Shown: positions 48,401 to 59,404 of the stretch, piece after piece | Layout: every line of letters starts with the position of its first letter | Position numbering within the stretch: the stretch's first letter is position 1 | Source: Piper betle | Lineage: Eukaryota; Streptophyta; Magnoliopsida; Piperales; Piperaceae | Direction of reading: 5' to 3' | NCBI GenBank assembly: GCA_033002965.1 | Contig: JAURVB010003090.1 | Location: forward strand, 62,001 to 126,000 | Length of the DNA stretch: 64,000 nucleotides | Made by a program: the position numbers and the translations under genes | The notes under the pieces: generated by a model | What the model was told of the DNA's origin: nothing | Databases searched by the model: none | The model's input: only the letters and a program-made list of their open reading frames with translations

Positions 48401-49918
48401 AGTTATTTTTCTATACCACGGAAAGTTATCAAAGGTATTAATTGAAGCCAAGCAAAGTTTTGGGGGTTGAGAAGGTTGACAAATTTTGCAGACTAATTAA
48501 ATGGGATACAATATGCGAACCAGAGGCAAGTGGGGGTGTTGGAATAAGTAATTTATCTAATATGAACTTGGCTCTTGTGACAAAGTTAGCATGGAGAACT
48601 ATTTCTTAGCTTTGCTCTCTTCTATCAAGAATCTTATGAGCGAAACAAAGGATGGTGGTCGGACAATCTGAATTCCAGGCCAATTTGTACGTTAACTTAA
48701 GGATGAAGTGATCGGGACGATTGGTGATGGTCAAGAGATCCGAATAAGAGTAGCCCCATCGTGTCTAAAATGTCCAAATCTTGTTCCTCGTCTGAAGTCA
48801 AGTTATCAATTATTGGCAACTAGCTCTTTTAAATCTCTTTCATATATAGGAAAGTGAAAGAAGAACAAAATTCGAAAATATTCATCGAGGAGGATGTCAA
48901 CTACATTGTAAACATTTCCCCTCCAAATGCTAGGAGGACAGACATTTTGCACTGGACTGAGGTAAAAAATGGTTGCTTCATAGTAAAGAAGATGAACCAA
49001 ATCCTCACACAATCAAGCAATAGAAGATGTGTTTTACGGTGACGATAATGGTGGAGGATGAAAATGACTCAAAATCTTCTCTTTTTTGGATGGAGAATAA
49101 CAAATTTTGGTCTTCCAACTGCTGACCAACTTATGTATAGAGGACTCCATGTGGAGAGACTACGCACAATTTGCTTCTCAACAGATGAATCCACAGTCCA
49201 TCTTCTCACTGAATGTGATTTCACTACACGTGATATTTGGAGTGTTGGATTACGGGGCTTCAAACTGGACAGCTCAACTCATTGCAATGGCTAACAAGTT
49301 GATGAAATACAATCATGCAAATGTTGCAAACTAGATTTTTCTCTTCTTTTTACTTGGTGCAAGATTTAACTCTAAGAGTATTCCTCACCGAATGGTGGTT
49401 TGCAAGGAAATTATTAGACAATGAAACTTAATTGCAGGCATTTTTTTCCGAGAAAGTTTTGTCCATGATACAAGTCATTCACTTACTGCAACTACCTTCA
49501 ACTCCCGATCTATTGAATATGACTATGTGATCATGATAGATGGACGCTATGATGCAACCATGAACATAATGGGATGGGGTCTTCACTGTTGGAGAAGGTA
49601 TGAAAATGTTTTTGCTGGTGCAGGTTCCTTCCCAGGTGGTGATGCAAACTTCATACTGTTGAACAAAGGCTCAAGGGTAAAATTCTCTTATGCTCTTATT
49701 GTAAAACTTGGGTTTCTTACCGTCAAGGTAATACTGATGTTGATTATCCTTGGCCCAAAACATATCTTCCAGATGTTCAAATTAGTAACTTTCACAATAT
49801 ATCTCCTACCTTTACTTGGACAAGTAGAACTCTTAACGCAGGTGCTCATTCTCTAGCAAATTGGTGTTAGCTCTGTATTTTGGATTTGCTAATCTTATAT
49901 GTATTGTTCCAAAAATAA
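45463..49918 (+). mobile_element. LINE (L1-type non-LTR retrotransposon) relic, ORF2 region
   Basis: The order matches plant L1-type ORF2. The endonuclease starts with KLLSWNCRGAG (45463) and continues to the ARLDRACSN and GSDHVPILL blocks (46030-46140). The reverse transcriptase follows with WKAPGVDGMKTEFF (about 46765), FRFISLCNEVYNI, LLQGRQIIDNI, KLDLAKAFDRIE (about 47105), RQGDPF, and the catalytic box read as FAYDT (about 47460). The zf-RVT region is FGWRITNFGLPTADQL, then HLLTECDF (about 49085-49215). A short A-rich tail lies near 49905. Many stops and frameshifts are present. The family FADD box has become FAYD, so one catalytic Asp is lost. The Trp after KAFDR.E is a stop. A non-LINE stretch interrupts the element at about 47780-48410. 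Confidence 0.88.
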
Positions 49919-52336
49919 AAAATGAAAACTTCTTCCTCTTCTTTTTTCTTCATTCAATTGAGATTAATATCAGCCAACGTTTATGTTTTAGAGTTCGTTC
50001 ACGTTTTAATTTACTGGAATCATAGCTTATTTTGAAACTTACTCAATTTCACATTGTTTATAGATCATGACTGTTTAATAGCTATTGCTGTGCTTAATTC
50101 CTTGGCGGCCATCAACTAAAATCACAGGAGTCAAAACCATCATATATGCAATGACTCCTCGTCCTAGAGAAAGCCCATATAAATGAAACTCGCTAATGGG
50201 TCAAGCGGGGGGTTTGGGCCCATTAACTTGGTGGGCTTCTAGGCCGAGAAACATCCTTAGTGGCCACTTGGGCTTCGGAAACAACCTGTTGGTTTTGGCC
50301 TTTGGGCTATGAAATTTTTTTAACAATGCCACGTTCTATATGACATCGAGAGAATTATAGAAAAAAAAAGGAAAAGAAATCCAAAAAATAATTTTCCTTT
50401 TCTGTCATAGAACCAACTTATCTATTTATAAACCGGTTCGGGTGGGCCAACTTTGATCCTCTCTTCCCAAGAATTTCAAATGCCGGTGATAAAATTGCGA
50501 GAGTACGATTGACCTCTATCTGAATTCAAAATTACTGTTTATATACGTGGAATTGGTGGCTGACACGTTAATCACATGTAATTAGGAAGATTGGCTAGTT
50601 GGGTGGATAGTTAATCCGTGATTGCACGCGTATAAAGAGTCAAATATTGACTAATAATGTACAATCTACCTCCTTCCAAGGTAATATTACAGTCCCATCT
50701 GGAATCTTGCTCCCGAAGTCTACATTTATCACTTCCCAAATAATAGGACTTGTCATCATATACTTAGTCAAAGTAGAGATCGATTAAACTAGATCCCCAA
50801 CAAGATCTCCCACCAAGACAGTCGGCGAGTAAACGAGCCACGTTACGGAGTCACCTCGTCCACAGGAAGTAGGCTGTTTAAACGCAGAGAAACCAATTTC
50901 CTATTGACAATTACAAAGCCCATGGCTTTTCCCACAGTAAAAAGCTACCAGCTTGTCACATTTTCCCCACCAATCCTTTCCAACGGGAATCTCAGCAAAA
51001 GCGTTACTTTCGTCGCCATCCCCAGAAACACATCTTGTGTGCATCCTTCGCACACACATGTTACCACCCCAACGGATTTGTATTATTTATATATGCTCGA
51101 CTCTGGACCGGCCTTCAACGCGTCTGCTACATATTAGACCACGGTGTTTGGACGCTGTTCTTGCATGACACGTGTTAGACAAGTCGATAAGACTATGATA
51201 AGAAATGGCTTTTTTTTCTTTTCTAAAGCCTACAAGAAATGGTTTTTGTCCCTAATGGTTTGGTTCATTCCATACAAATAACATGGGGCACTAAAAAAGG
51301 GTTCTTCCTCTTTCATTGCCCGCATTTGGTGCCAAGCGTGAGATGGCCCTGGTGTATAAAGCAATTTTAAGATATTTTTACCTCTCTTCACTTTTGCGGG
51401 CCACCAAAGATCGTACGTCAACCGTACCTGTCAATGCCATTTATATTAGGTCTTTTTTGTGTGTGTGTTGGAGAGAAGTTTTGTTATGGCTTAACTTGAC
51501 TGCAATCAAAGCCTTTTTTTTTTACCCGAAGCAGAAGTATCGAATCCTGCTGTGGCTTGTCTAGAGGGAGCTTTAGTTATTAGGGTTAAAGAAGAAAGAT
51601 GGATCAGGGAGGGCATCACAAGCTTCTCTCCTTTCATGATTTGGAGAGATCCAGCTTTCCCCATCACATGTGGGTCATGAGGTTCTATCTTCTAACCATT
51701 GTCAAGACTTCCTCAAGCATCCTGTGATCAGGTTGTGAAAAATGCATGGTGTTGGCCAAGTCCGACCGGTAATGAAGGTTTGTAGTATGTTCAACGTATG
51801 GTCAGTCTCAAATTGTTAGCGGAGCATTGTACTTCTCTAATTGCATATACTGAAACCTTAGCTAACTTTGAGAAGCATAAGACAATTTATTGAATCTAGC
51901 TAATTTAATTTAATACATATTTTTAATTTAACTCGTAAAATGATCAAATTTTGAATTTTTAATTTTTTTATAATATTCAAAAGTATCCGGGACATTGATC
52001 TCTTTCTTGACCCCAACCCTCCCCTCATTTGAGAGGGGTATTAAACCAAAACTAGCATAATTGATGACAATATTCATAGATTTACGGGAACATTTATCTT
52101 ATTAATTACCATACAAATAAGCCATGCCAGGTTCAAATACACCATTTTGTCACTCTAAATTTGTGGTTGAGTTATATAAGAAAGTGATAATATATTTTTT
52201 AGGGCGGAGGAGGCAAGTGCTCTTTTGTGCTAATCTGTGGTTCAACTTTATTTATCCAACGGCAATTAAAACAACGCGAACACAATATCAACAACAAAAA
52301 ACCTACTAAATAAACACTTGGATCCCCGTCCTGAAC
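49919..52336. other. Intergenic region downstream of the HSF gene
   Basis: No gene is recognised. Open frames at 50904-51168 (+) have no family resemblance. Confidence 0.4.
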
Positions 52337-53408
52337 CTAAAACGCAAATGGGTACCCGGGAATGGCAGATTCGAATACACCCCACTCTGGTAACAACATC
52401 ATTTGGTTACTATACTCACACTCCATGGCCGAATTCTGATTAAAGCATTCAGCAGATGGAGGAGTAGTAGCAGTAGAAGAAGTGTAAACAGTGTTATCAC
52501 TGCTGTTACTGCTATATGCTGTGGGAGAGTTAAAACCGAAGTGGCCGCCATGGTTGGCTTCATTCAAGCAGGGCAAGACCAGAGGTGGCTGTTTCATCTC
52601 TGCTTCATCTATTGAAGGGAACACCAACCTCCTCTTCTTCTTCTCCTCCCCCACTAGCCTGATCTGCTCTTGCTCAGCTGTCATGCGAGATAGAATATCT
52701 GGGTCCTCCACCAGCTTCATCAAGAAGGTCATCATCTGCTGGGGACGCTTCTCTGTGGCCTTGAGCCTCTGGTCCAACCCCTGCATCTCTGTTTCAACGG
52801 ATTTCTGCTCTTGCTTGAGTCTGATTAGCTCACCCAACAGTGCCTTCTCCATTTCTTCATCTCCCAGCTTCACCTTGGTAAACATGTTGGTAGATGGGTC
52901 GGTGAGGGTCTTCTGATTCTTCCTCCTCACTATGTTCTTTAGCAACTGCACCTGCCCCCGGAGGAAGCTCTCGTTGGCGAACTCCCATCTGTCTGGATCA
53001 ACCTTTCTGAATCCCTGATTGATTTCAAGCAAAAACCAACTTCAATTCATGCGTGTATACGTCTGCGTATGTGCCAAATAGATGAAAATGTTGTAAAAAA
53101 GTGCATCAAAATTGGCATCTACCCACACCATTTTGAAAAGTTAATATACGTAAAACGGAGTTGAGGTGAAGACTGACGTAGGTGTTGAGCTGCCGGACGA
53201 AGCTAGAGAAGTTGTTGTGCTTGAAGTAGGAAGGGAGGAGCCTCTGGGAGAAGACAAGAGGGTCCAAGACGATGAAGCTGTTGTTGCCGTTGCTCCAGGT
53301 GATGAGCGAGTCTGTGGAAGGGTCACTCACCATTTGATAGGTCTTGAGCACAAACGGAGCGACCAGGTCGTTGGCTGCTAAGTCCATCACACTAAATCCC
53401 GTCGACAT
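52337..53408 (-). CDS. HSFC1: Class C-like heat stress transcription factor
   Basis: Two exons, 53408-53178 and 53014-52337, joined at the conserved HSF intron position inside the DNA-binding domain ([16 protein letters not shown]). Product 302 aa with no lesion. Residues about 13-106 form the winged helix-turn-helix DNA-binding domain ([31 protein letters not shown]). About 130-178 is the HR-A/B coiled-coil trimerisation region, containing [12 protein letters not shown] basic KKKRR at about 204 is a likely nuclear signal. The very C-terminus is aromatic-rich ([16 protein letters not shown]), and no clear AHA activation motif is seen. HSFs bind GAAnnTTC repeats in heat and stress promoters. 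The short HR-A/B spacing, EKRP pattern and overall size fit class C (HSFC1-like). A class A9- or B-like origin is less likely. The exact subclass is inferred by memory of the family. Confidence 0.92.
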
Positions 53409-54000
53409 CTCCGCCCTCTACAGCTCCGAACTCTCTGTGCTCTCCAAGAGACAGCTAGTGGCGAAGATAAGAATTTTGATACAACATGGGTAAACTCTTA
53501 CATCTGTTTCAGCATCTAGCTAAAGCTGAAATATTAAACAGTGGGAGAGAGAAAAATTATGATATGGGCGTGGTCTGATTTGAAGATTCTCTATTTTCTT
53601 TCCACATGAAGCTGCTACTAATCACACAATCCTGGGATGGTTGGATCCTTATCAACAGAAGTCTGCCCACACACAAAAACATAAAGAGTTTAGCATTTAT
53701 AGTCATATATCAGCCGACTTAAAACAGGAGTTGACAGTGTCGAAAATCCATAAAACAAAAGCGACAAGAGTGGGGGATGGATCCAACCACCCCTCAGTGC
53801 CAGGCAGGGGACGCTGGATTGAAGGGCACGATGGCTGGTCTTCACCACATTGGGTAAAGTAGAAGTACAACAGACCCCATACCTCATCATCTGAAATCCC
53901 AATCTCAGATAAAATAAGCTCAAGTTTTTTATTTGTTCCCACCCTGCAACCAGTCCAAATTTCCCCCATGTATCATCATCATCAATAATCTTATTTGTTA
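53409..54000. other. HSF upstream region and unassigned ORF
   Basis: Contains the HSF promoter. GAAGATTCTC near 53580 is a partial heat-shock-element-like match, weak on its own. A minus-strand frame at about 53700-53969 (ISDDEVWGLLYFYFTQC) is open but not recognised. Confidence 0.35.
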
Positions 54001-54230
54001 ACTGTTTTCATATTTAGTTTACCATATGAAATATTCTATGTAAAAAACTAAGCACCTAACTACATTTTAGTGTCCTTATGGAAGAATTTGGTAGAGGGAA
54101 AATGAGATGATTGTGAACTGTTTTCATATTTAGTTTACCATATGAAATATTCTATGTAAAAAACTAAGCACCTAACTACATTTTAGTGTCCTTATGGAAG
54201 AATTTGGTAGAGGGAAAATGAGATGATTGT
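54001..54230. repeat. 116-bp perfect tandem duplication
   Basis: Units 54001-54116 and 54117-54230 read identically over at least 114 bases, starting ACTGTTTTCATATTTAG and ending GAGATGATTGT. A (TA)n tract follows almost immediately. Confidence 0.95.
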
Positions 54231-54235
54231 TATTT

Positions 54236-54238
<3 letters not shown>

Positions 54239-54272
<34 letters not shown>
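54239..54272. repeat. (TA)n microsatellite
   Basis: TA run of about 34 bases next to the 116-bp tandem duplication. Confidence 0.9.
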
Positions 54273-54276
<4 letters not shown>

Positions 54277-54953
54277 TTATTTATACATTTGAACACATTT
54301 GGCTTTAAGTTAGAATAATGCTGTTATTGATAATGAATATCAACCCTTTGTCTGCTAGCATTTATTATAATTTTTTAATTGAAAACCAGCTCAAATTTAA
54401 TGACTCAATGCATAGAATATTGATGATCAGTTTTCAGATGTTAGTATTATTCTTATTCATACATTTGTTATCTAATAGTTGCAAATTTAAAATGGACGAA
54501 TTACTCGTCCCAAAAATTTAAAGGTTAGAAAATAAAACCATTTAATATTAAGAACCATTTAATATTTATTTACAGGAAATCACTTAATATTTACTTTAAT
54601 ATTTTCCCTTGCATATAAGTAAATTTTTAAGGGCAAATGATATATTGGGCATAATATAAGGCTACTTATATAATATTTTTTCGGACATTTATAGTCAACG
54701 AGATTTAACCACCTATCTTTTGGATATACGATACTATGTTAGTCTAATTACTTATTTTAAAAGCTCAAAACTGTTAAAAAAATTACTTAGTATTTATTTC
54801 CACAGCGTGAATGTATAAAAAATCCTTCTGTAGATGCATGCATAAAAGAAAAGTGGACTGCATTTTCTACATGACTCCCTTCTTGTCAAGGTGAGGCAAA
54901 ACAAACAAAATTCTTCAAAGGTGATAACTTGATTTGGTTGGGCTGCTCGGCCC
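54273..54953. other. AT-rich intergenic spacer
   Basis: Nothing recognisable apart from AT-rich DNA. Confidence 0.4.
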
Positions 54954-54962
54954 ATTGTATAC

Positions 54963-55844
54963 CCATGATGCACAAATCGGCCGATTTCGTGCGGAATCGG
55001 CCAATTTAAATTGGATCGGCATCGCACCGATCCGATTTCGGGCCAACTCGGTCGGCCCTCGAATCGGCCGAGTTCGGCCGATTCCAACCGATTTAACTCG
55101 GAATCGGAATCGGCTGATTTAAATTGGAATCGGTTTTTTAATAAAATTACTAAAATACCCTAAGTATGATTTTTATTAAACTATTTAAACATGGGTAAAA
55201 TAGTAATTTGGATTTTAAAAACCTAAAATCAAACCCGCTCCCCCCACGCCGCCGCCGCCCGTCCGCTCGCTGCCGCCCCGTTTCCGCCCTCCGCCGTGCT
55301 CCCGACTCCGGGCTCGCCGCCGACCAGGCTACCAACCTCACCGCCGATGTGTGGCCGGACCGAATCGGGCTGTGACGCACGAATCGCCGCCGGCTCCGGG
55401 CCGCCTCACCGCCAGCTGCGGGTCACTGACTGTTCATCCGACCGGGTTGCCGAGCATCCTCCGACATTGCCGCCGCGAGACTCGCCGCCGACTGGGCCAG
55501 CGGCGGCGGCGGAGGCAGGGGGTAAAAGTGGCATTCTCGTAATTAAAGTTGACTCGAGTCTAACTCGAGTCAAAAATAATAATTAATTCTAAATAATTTT
55601 AAAAAATCTTAAAAAATATTTTAAAATATCAGAAACTATAATATACAGAATAATATCAAAATAACATCAATACCCAATTTTAATATATTTATATTATAAA
55701 TTGTCAAATTATTATATATGACCGATTAAATTAATTTGGACTGATTCAACTGAACCGATTCTTGACCGATTCAGACCGATTTCGATTCCGATTCTGACTC
55801 CCTAGAAAACCGATTCCAATTTCGATTCCGATTCATGCAACCAT
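54963..55844. mobile_element. Non-autonomous MULE-like element, copy D (9-bp TSD)
   Basis: Element of 882 bases with flanks ATTGTATAC (54954-54962) and ATTATATAC (55845-55853), a 9-bp duplication with one mismatch. It is in the opposite orientation to copy A: the left end is CATGATGCACAAATCGG and the right end, read inward, is ATGGTTGCATGAATCGG. Subterminal AATCGG/CCGATT units are dense on both sides. The GC-rich core (about 55230-55530) differs from those of the other copies. It is followed by the module (GTGGCATTCTCGTAATT, then GTTGACTCGAGTC, about 55525-55575) and the AT-rich flank shared with copies A and C. Confidence 0.8.
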
Positions 55845-55853
55845 ATTATATAC

Positions 55854-58800
55854 AATGTCATTTAGTGCCAGGGTAAGTGTCGCCTTTGGTATTCCTCTTT
55901 GGGACATCCTAACCATGCCCTTGTATTTCCAAGTACTAAATCAACCATTAGATTCTTGTATCCTTCCTATTTAATCACTATTATAACCATAATCCTACTC
56001 CCGATCTCTGAACAAACTACCATCACGTCTATGGCAATACAGTTGAATGAATGCGTTGGTCAAAAATAATAGAGTTGAATACAATTGGAGTGGAATCTAA
56101 TGTTTGCGTTCCCATTGAAATGGGGAACACGATCTTGACAAGCACATCACTCAAAAGCCTTGGGTTACTGCTAAAATTGAAGTGGCAACTGCCCATTGGA
56201 ACAGCATAGTGTTCTCTTTACGAATGACAATAGTTTAACAAGTGCTACTGTCCGTTCTTTTGGAGGCAGTGCCACTTTGCCAGCAAAGTCTCGCTGTTTT
56301 TAGTGCATTAACAATTTATTTTACTTTCAAAGTTTTTTTGTTATAAGTCGTCACTTCATCTTACGGAGCAAACCTTGCATCTATCAGATGCGGATGTAGA
56401 TGGAGATGCCCGTTCATATAACTGTCGATAGAAAACCGGCATCCTCATATATGTCTGCATCTGAACTCTGAAGGACGCAATACCCAGTCCCCTTAAGTAT
56501 TATAGAGGAGGTGCGATCAATTTATATCGGATGACACAAACACCATGCAAAATATACGATGGTAAATTTAGTTTCCTCCCACGAACAAATAAAAATATAG
56601 ATCAACTATCATAGTTAGCTAGTTCATATTGGAAAAAAACTCGGAACAACTGAAATGAAAAATAGGATGCAAATGATTAATGTTAATATTTTTTAAAATG
56701 ATAATACACAACCTTGATGCGTTGGAAGAATTAGTGAGCCAATGAAAGATACACAAGTAGCTAATTAGCAATAGGGGAAGCCACCATATCTGGAAAAATA
56801 AGTCAAAGTGTCGGTTTTTAAAAAAATTATAAATTACAGGAGAAGTGAGGCTAACTACTGATCATGCCCTTGGAGGTAAGGAAGCATACATGAAAAAACT
56901 AAGAAACTCCGTTGATGATGCATCAGTGAATCAGCTTCCACCAATGGTACATCGTGGACGGCCTAAAGATGGGCCCCTTCCAATTGTGAAGAGTGAAGAC
57001 GCATATGTATGTACGATGTCATTTGATTGAATGGGTACAAACCGAAGAAGATACTCATTTCTTTAATAAAAAACATGTGTGTATATATATATATATATAT
57101 ATAAAGGGTAATCTATGGTGGAACCGGCGAACAAATTGATGCCTGCATACATGGTGAATGTATACTACCACAACAGGTTTTTGCTTATTGTTTGTCCTTT
57201 TAGATTAAAGATTAAAATTAAGAACGCATAAACTACATAAGAATTTCGCAACAAAATTTAGATCAATTTCGTCTCGAGAGAAATTAAAGAAAAATGTAAA
57301 ATGGCAAGCATATAATTAAACTAAAAGCTTGATAGAATTTTAAGCACTTTCCGTTTGAAGTGAAATAAACCCTTTTAATTTTTTAATCATCGATTTGTTG
57401 GGCCTTTGAAGCCTTAAAAATAACTTGCAATAGGTATTGTAAGCTTCTCTTAATAAAGATTTTCTATTAATCTATACATAAGTCATCAATTTTTCTTTAA
57501 ACTGATGTTGGACTAATCCAACATTATTAGGATAAAGATAATTGACCTAAAGGAAAAGGTTTAAAGAAAACTAAGAAAAACCCTTCCACCCCTTCACTGA
57601 CCGACTAGGTAGCCGGATTACCATTAGAAAGCGTCTCCAAACTAAGCGGCGAATAGCGAATTCCTCATGGCCAATGTTGATTTTTGTTTCCACTAAATTG
57701 TGTAAAAAATTGGTATGGACTATCATATTAGGCTTAAAAGATAACCTGGCGTATAAAATGTCGGGCTTTCCAGAAGTGTCTCGACTGCATATGAGGGCCT
57801 AGATACTTGGTGATGATTAATATCGTGCTCAAACGATGAAACCGATCAGTATGAGCCATCTTGTCTTCCATTGCAAAAATGAATTGTTTTCCAGCATTCT
57901 GGAGCAACGACTTCAATTGTTGCACCTTCACAATAATGGAGTCGTTCGATTAAAAAATATATATACATAGCATAGCTTTTGATTTTTCCGTTCTAAGAGG
58001 ACTTTTGATCTGACAGCGTCATTTGTTCGGACTCAATTTAATAGATTGCTAATTGCTAATGGTCGTGTATACGATAAAGACTACCATGCTTCTTCATCTC
58101 ATTAATGTTGATTGCAGGCTTTTCGTTATAAATTCTTCATGCAATTAATAGGAGGAAGCCAATGCGAATCTAATCATAGATTTGATAAATTGAATAGAGT
58201 ATATAATAATGATAATGTCTACAGTGTTAAATATTATAAGTTTTCTCACCAACTTAATGAGGAATAGGAGGTTATTAGTCAATGACATAGCATGACATTT
58301 AGCTGGAAAAAATAATTTGAATAGAAAAATATTTCACATTATGTGTGCTTGTTACCTCTTCTTAGATCCCAATGATTTTCAACAATTATTAACCAACTTG
58401 TCTATACTGAGTGGGAAAAATAATTAGTTCTAAGGTATAATCGTCAATATTGACTGTACGTAAAATCAAATGAATAATTAGATGTGTGTATGTGTGATAG
58501 CTCTCATTAATTACTGGAATTTCTGAACATATTTAATGGCAGGTGGTAGTTTATTGGGTACTTGCATTGAAGTCGCATGCATGCAAACATAATGATAAAC
58601 TGAATTGAACACGAGCAATGCATTAGCTGATTATAACACATCATATCATCCTAAGCTCCCTCCATAAATAAATATAGTTGTGAATTTTATTTGAAACATA
58701 TCTCGATAGACTAGTTTTAATTTGAGCTAATACTCTTATATAAGCTCGGAGGAAATTCCGGTACGGCGGCATCTAAGCTCCTTGTACTCAAAGATGTTGA

Positions 58801-58973
58801 AAGCTGAAGAGGACAAATTAACGGCGTGCATAGGTTCATTCTTCAGCAGCATAAATTCCTTAATTAGAATGTGAAACTTAAAAAATGATAAGGGGCAATT
58901 AATTGAAAAATCTCCATCTGACAATCAATATTTTTATTGTGCTTATAATAACCAAACTTAAGAATGTTGGAAT
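55854..58973. other. Intergenic region with an isolated exon-like segment
   Basis: At about 56841-57027 (+) an acceptor-like TTACAG precedes an open, well-balanced stretch (GEVRLTTDHALGGKEAYM, then PPMVHRGRPKDGPLPI). I do not recognise it. A short (TA)n lies at about 57082-57103. At 58736-58924 (-) an open frame downstream of the BURP leader, preceded by a TTGTCAG acceptor-like site, could be a further exon of that broken gene but shows no BURP signature. Otherwise AT-rich. Confidence 0.35.
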
Positions 58974-59404
58974 TTACTTATGATTACTTGGTTCTGAAGT
59001 TATTGTTGAAGCGCTAACTAATATTGATGGAGAGGATAGAAAACCCGGCACTAAAAGCTCTCGAATTGAATTGGGCATCTTCGCATTAGGGAGCTTGGTT
59101 TGCCAATAGATTTGTGCAGCCAAATTCTCTTGCTTTACAGTAGCCAAAGAGGGAGGAACCTGCAGGGGATAGCACGTAAATATTAACATCAATCAATCGA
59201 AAATTACTTAGTAGCAAACTAATTACAAGTATAATAATAGCAAAAGGAACTACTAATTGGCTACAATATTGGAAGCCAATTAAATCAAAGTTATCTTAAT
59301 TACTGTTACATATCAACATGTATGTAATTATACAGATGGCTAGCTTATAAAGTATATACCGCAATAAGCAGGAAGGAGAAGATCAGAAGCTGAAATCGAT
59401 CCAT
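58974..59404 (-). pseudogene. BURP-domain protein gene reduced to signal peptide and N-terminal leader
   Basis: Exon 1 (59404-59360) encodes a signal peptide, MDRFQLLIFSFLLIA. Exon 2 (from 59159, after a CTGCAG acceptor) reads VPPSLATVKQ, then QIYWQTKLPNAKMPNSIREL, which matches the conserved segment that follows the signal peptide in BURP proteins (pattern YW...LPN..MP..I..LL). The frame closes at 58974. The C-terminal BURP domain, with its repeated Cys-His pairs, is not found downstream within the window. The gene is therefore a 3'-truncated BURP copy or encodes only a short secreted peptide of about 76 aa. A TATA-like CTATATTTAA (minus strand) lies near 59464-59473, and CATGCATG (RY-type) near 59411. 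Confidence 0.65.
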
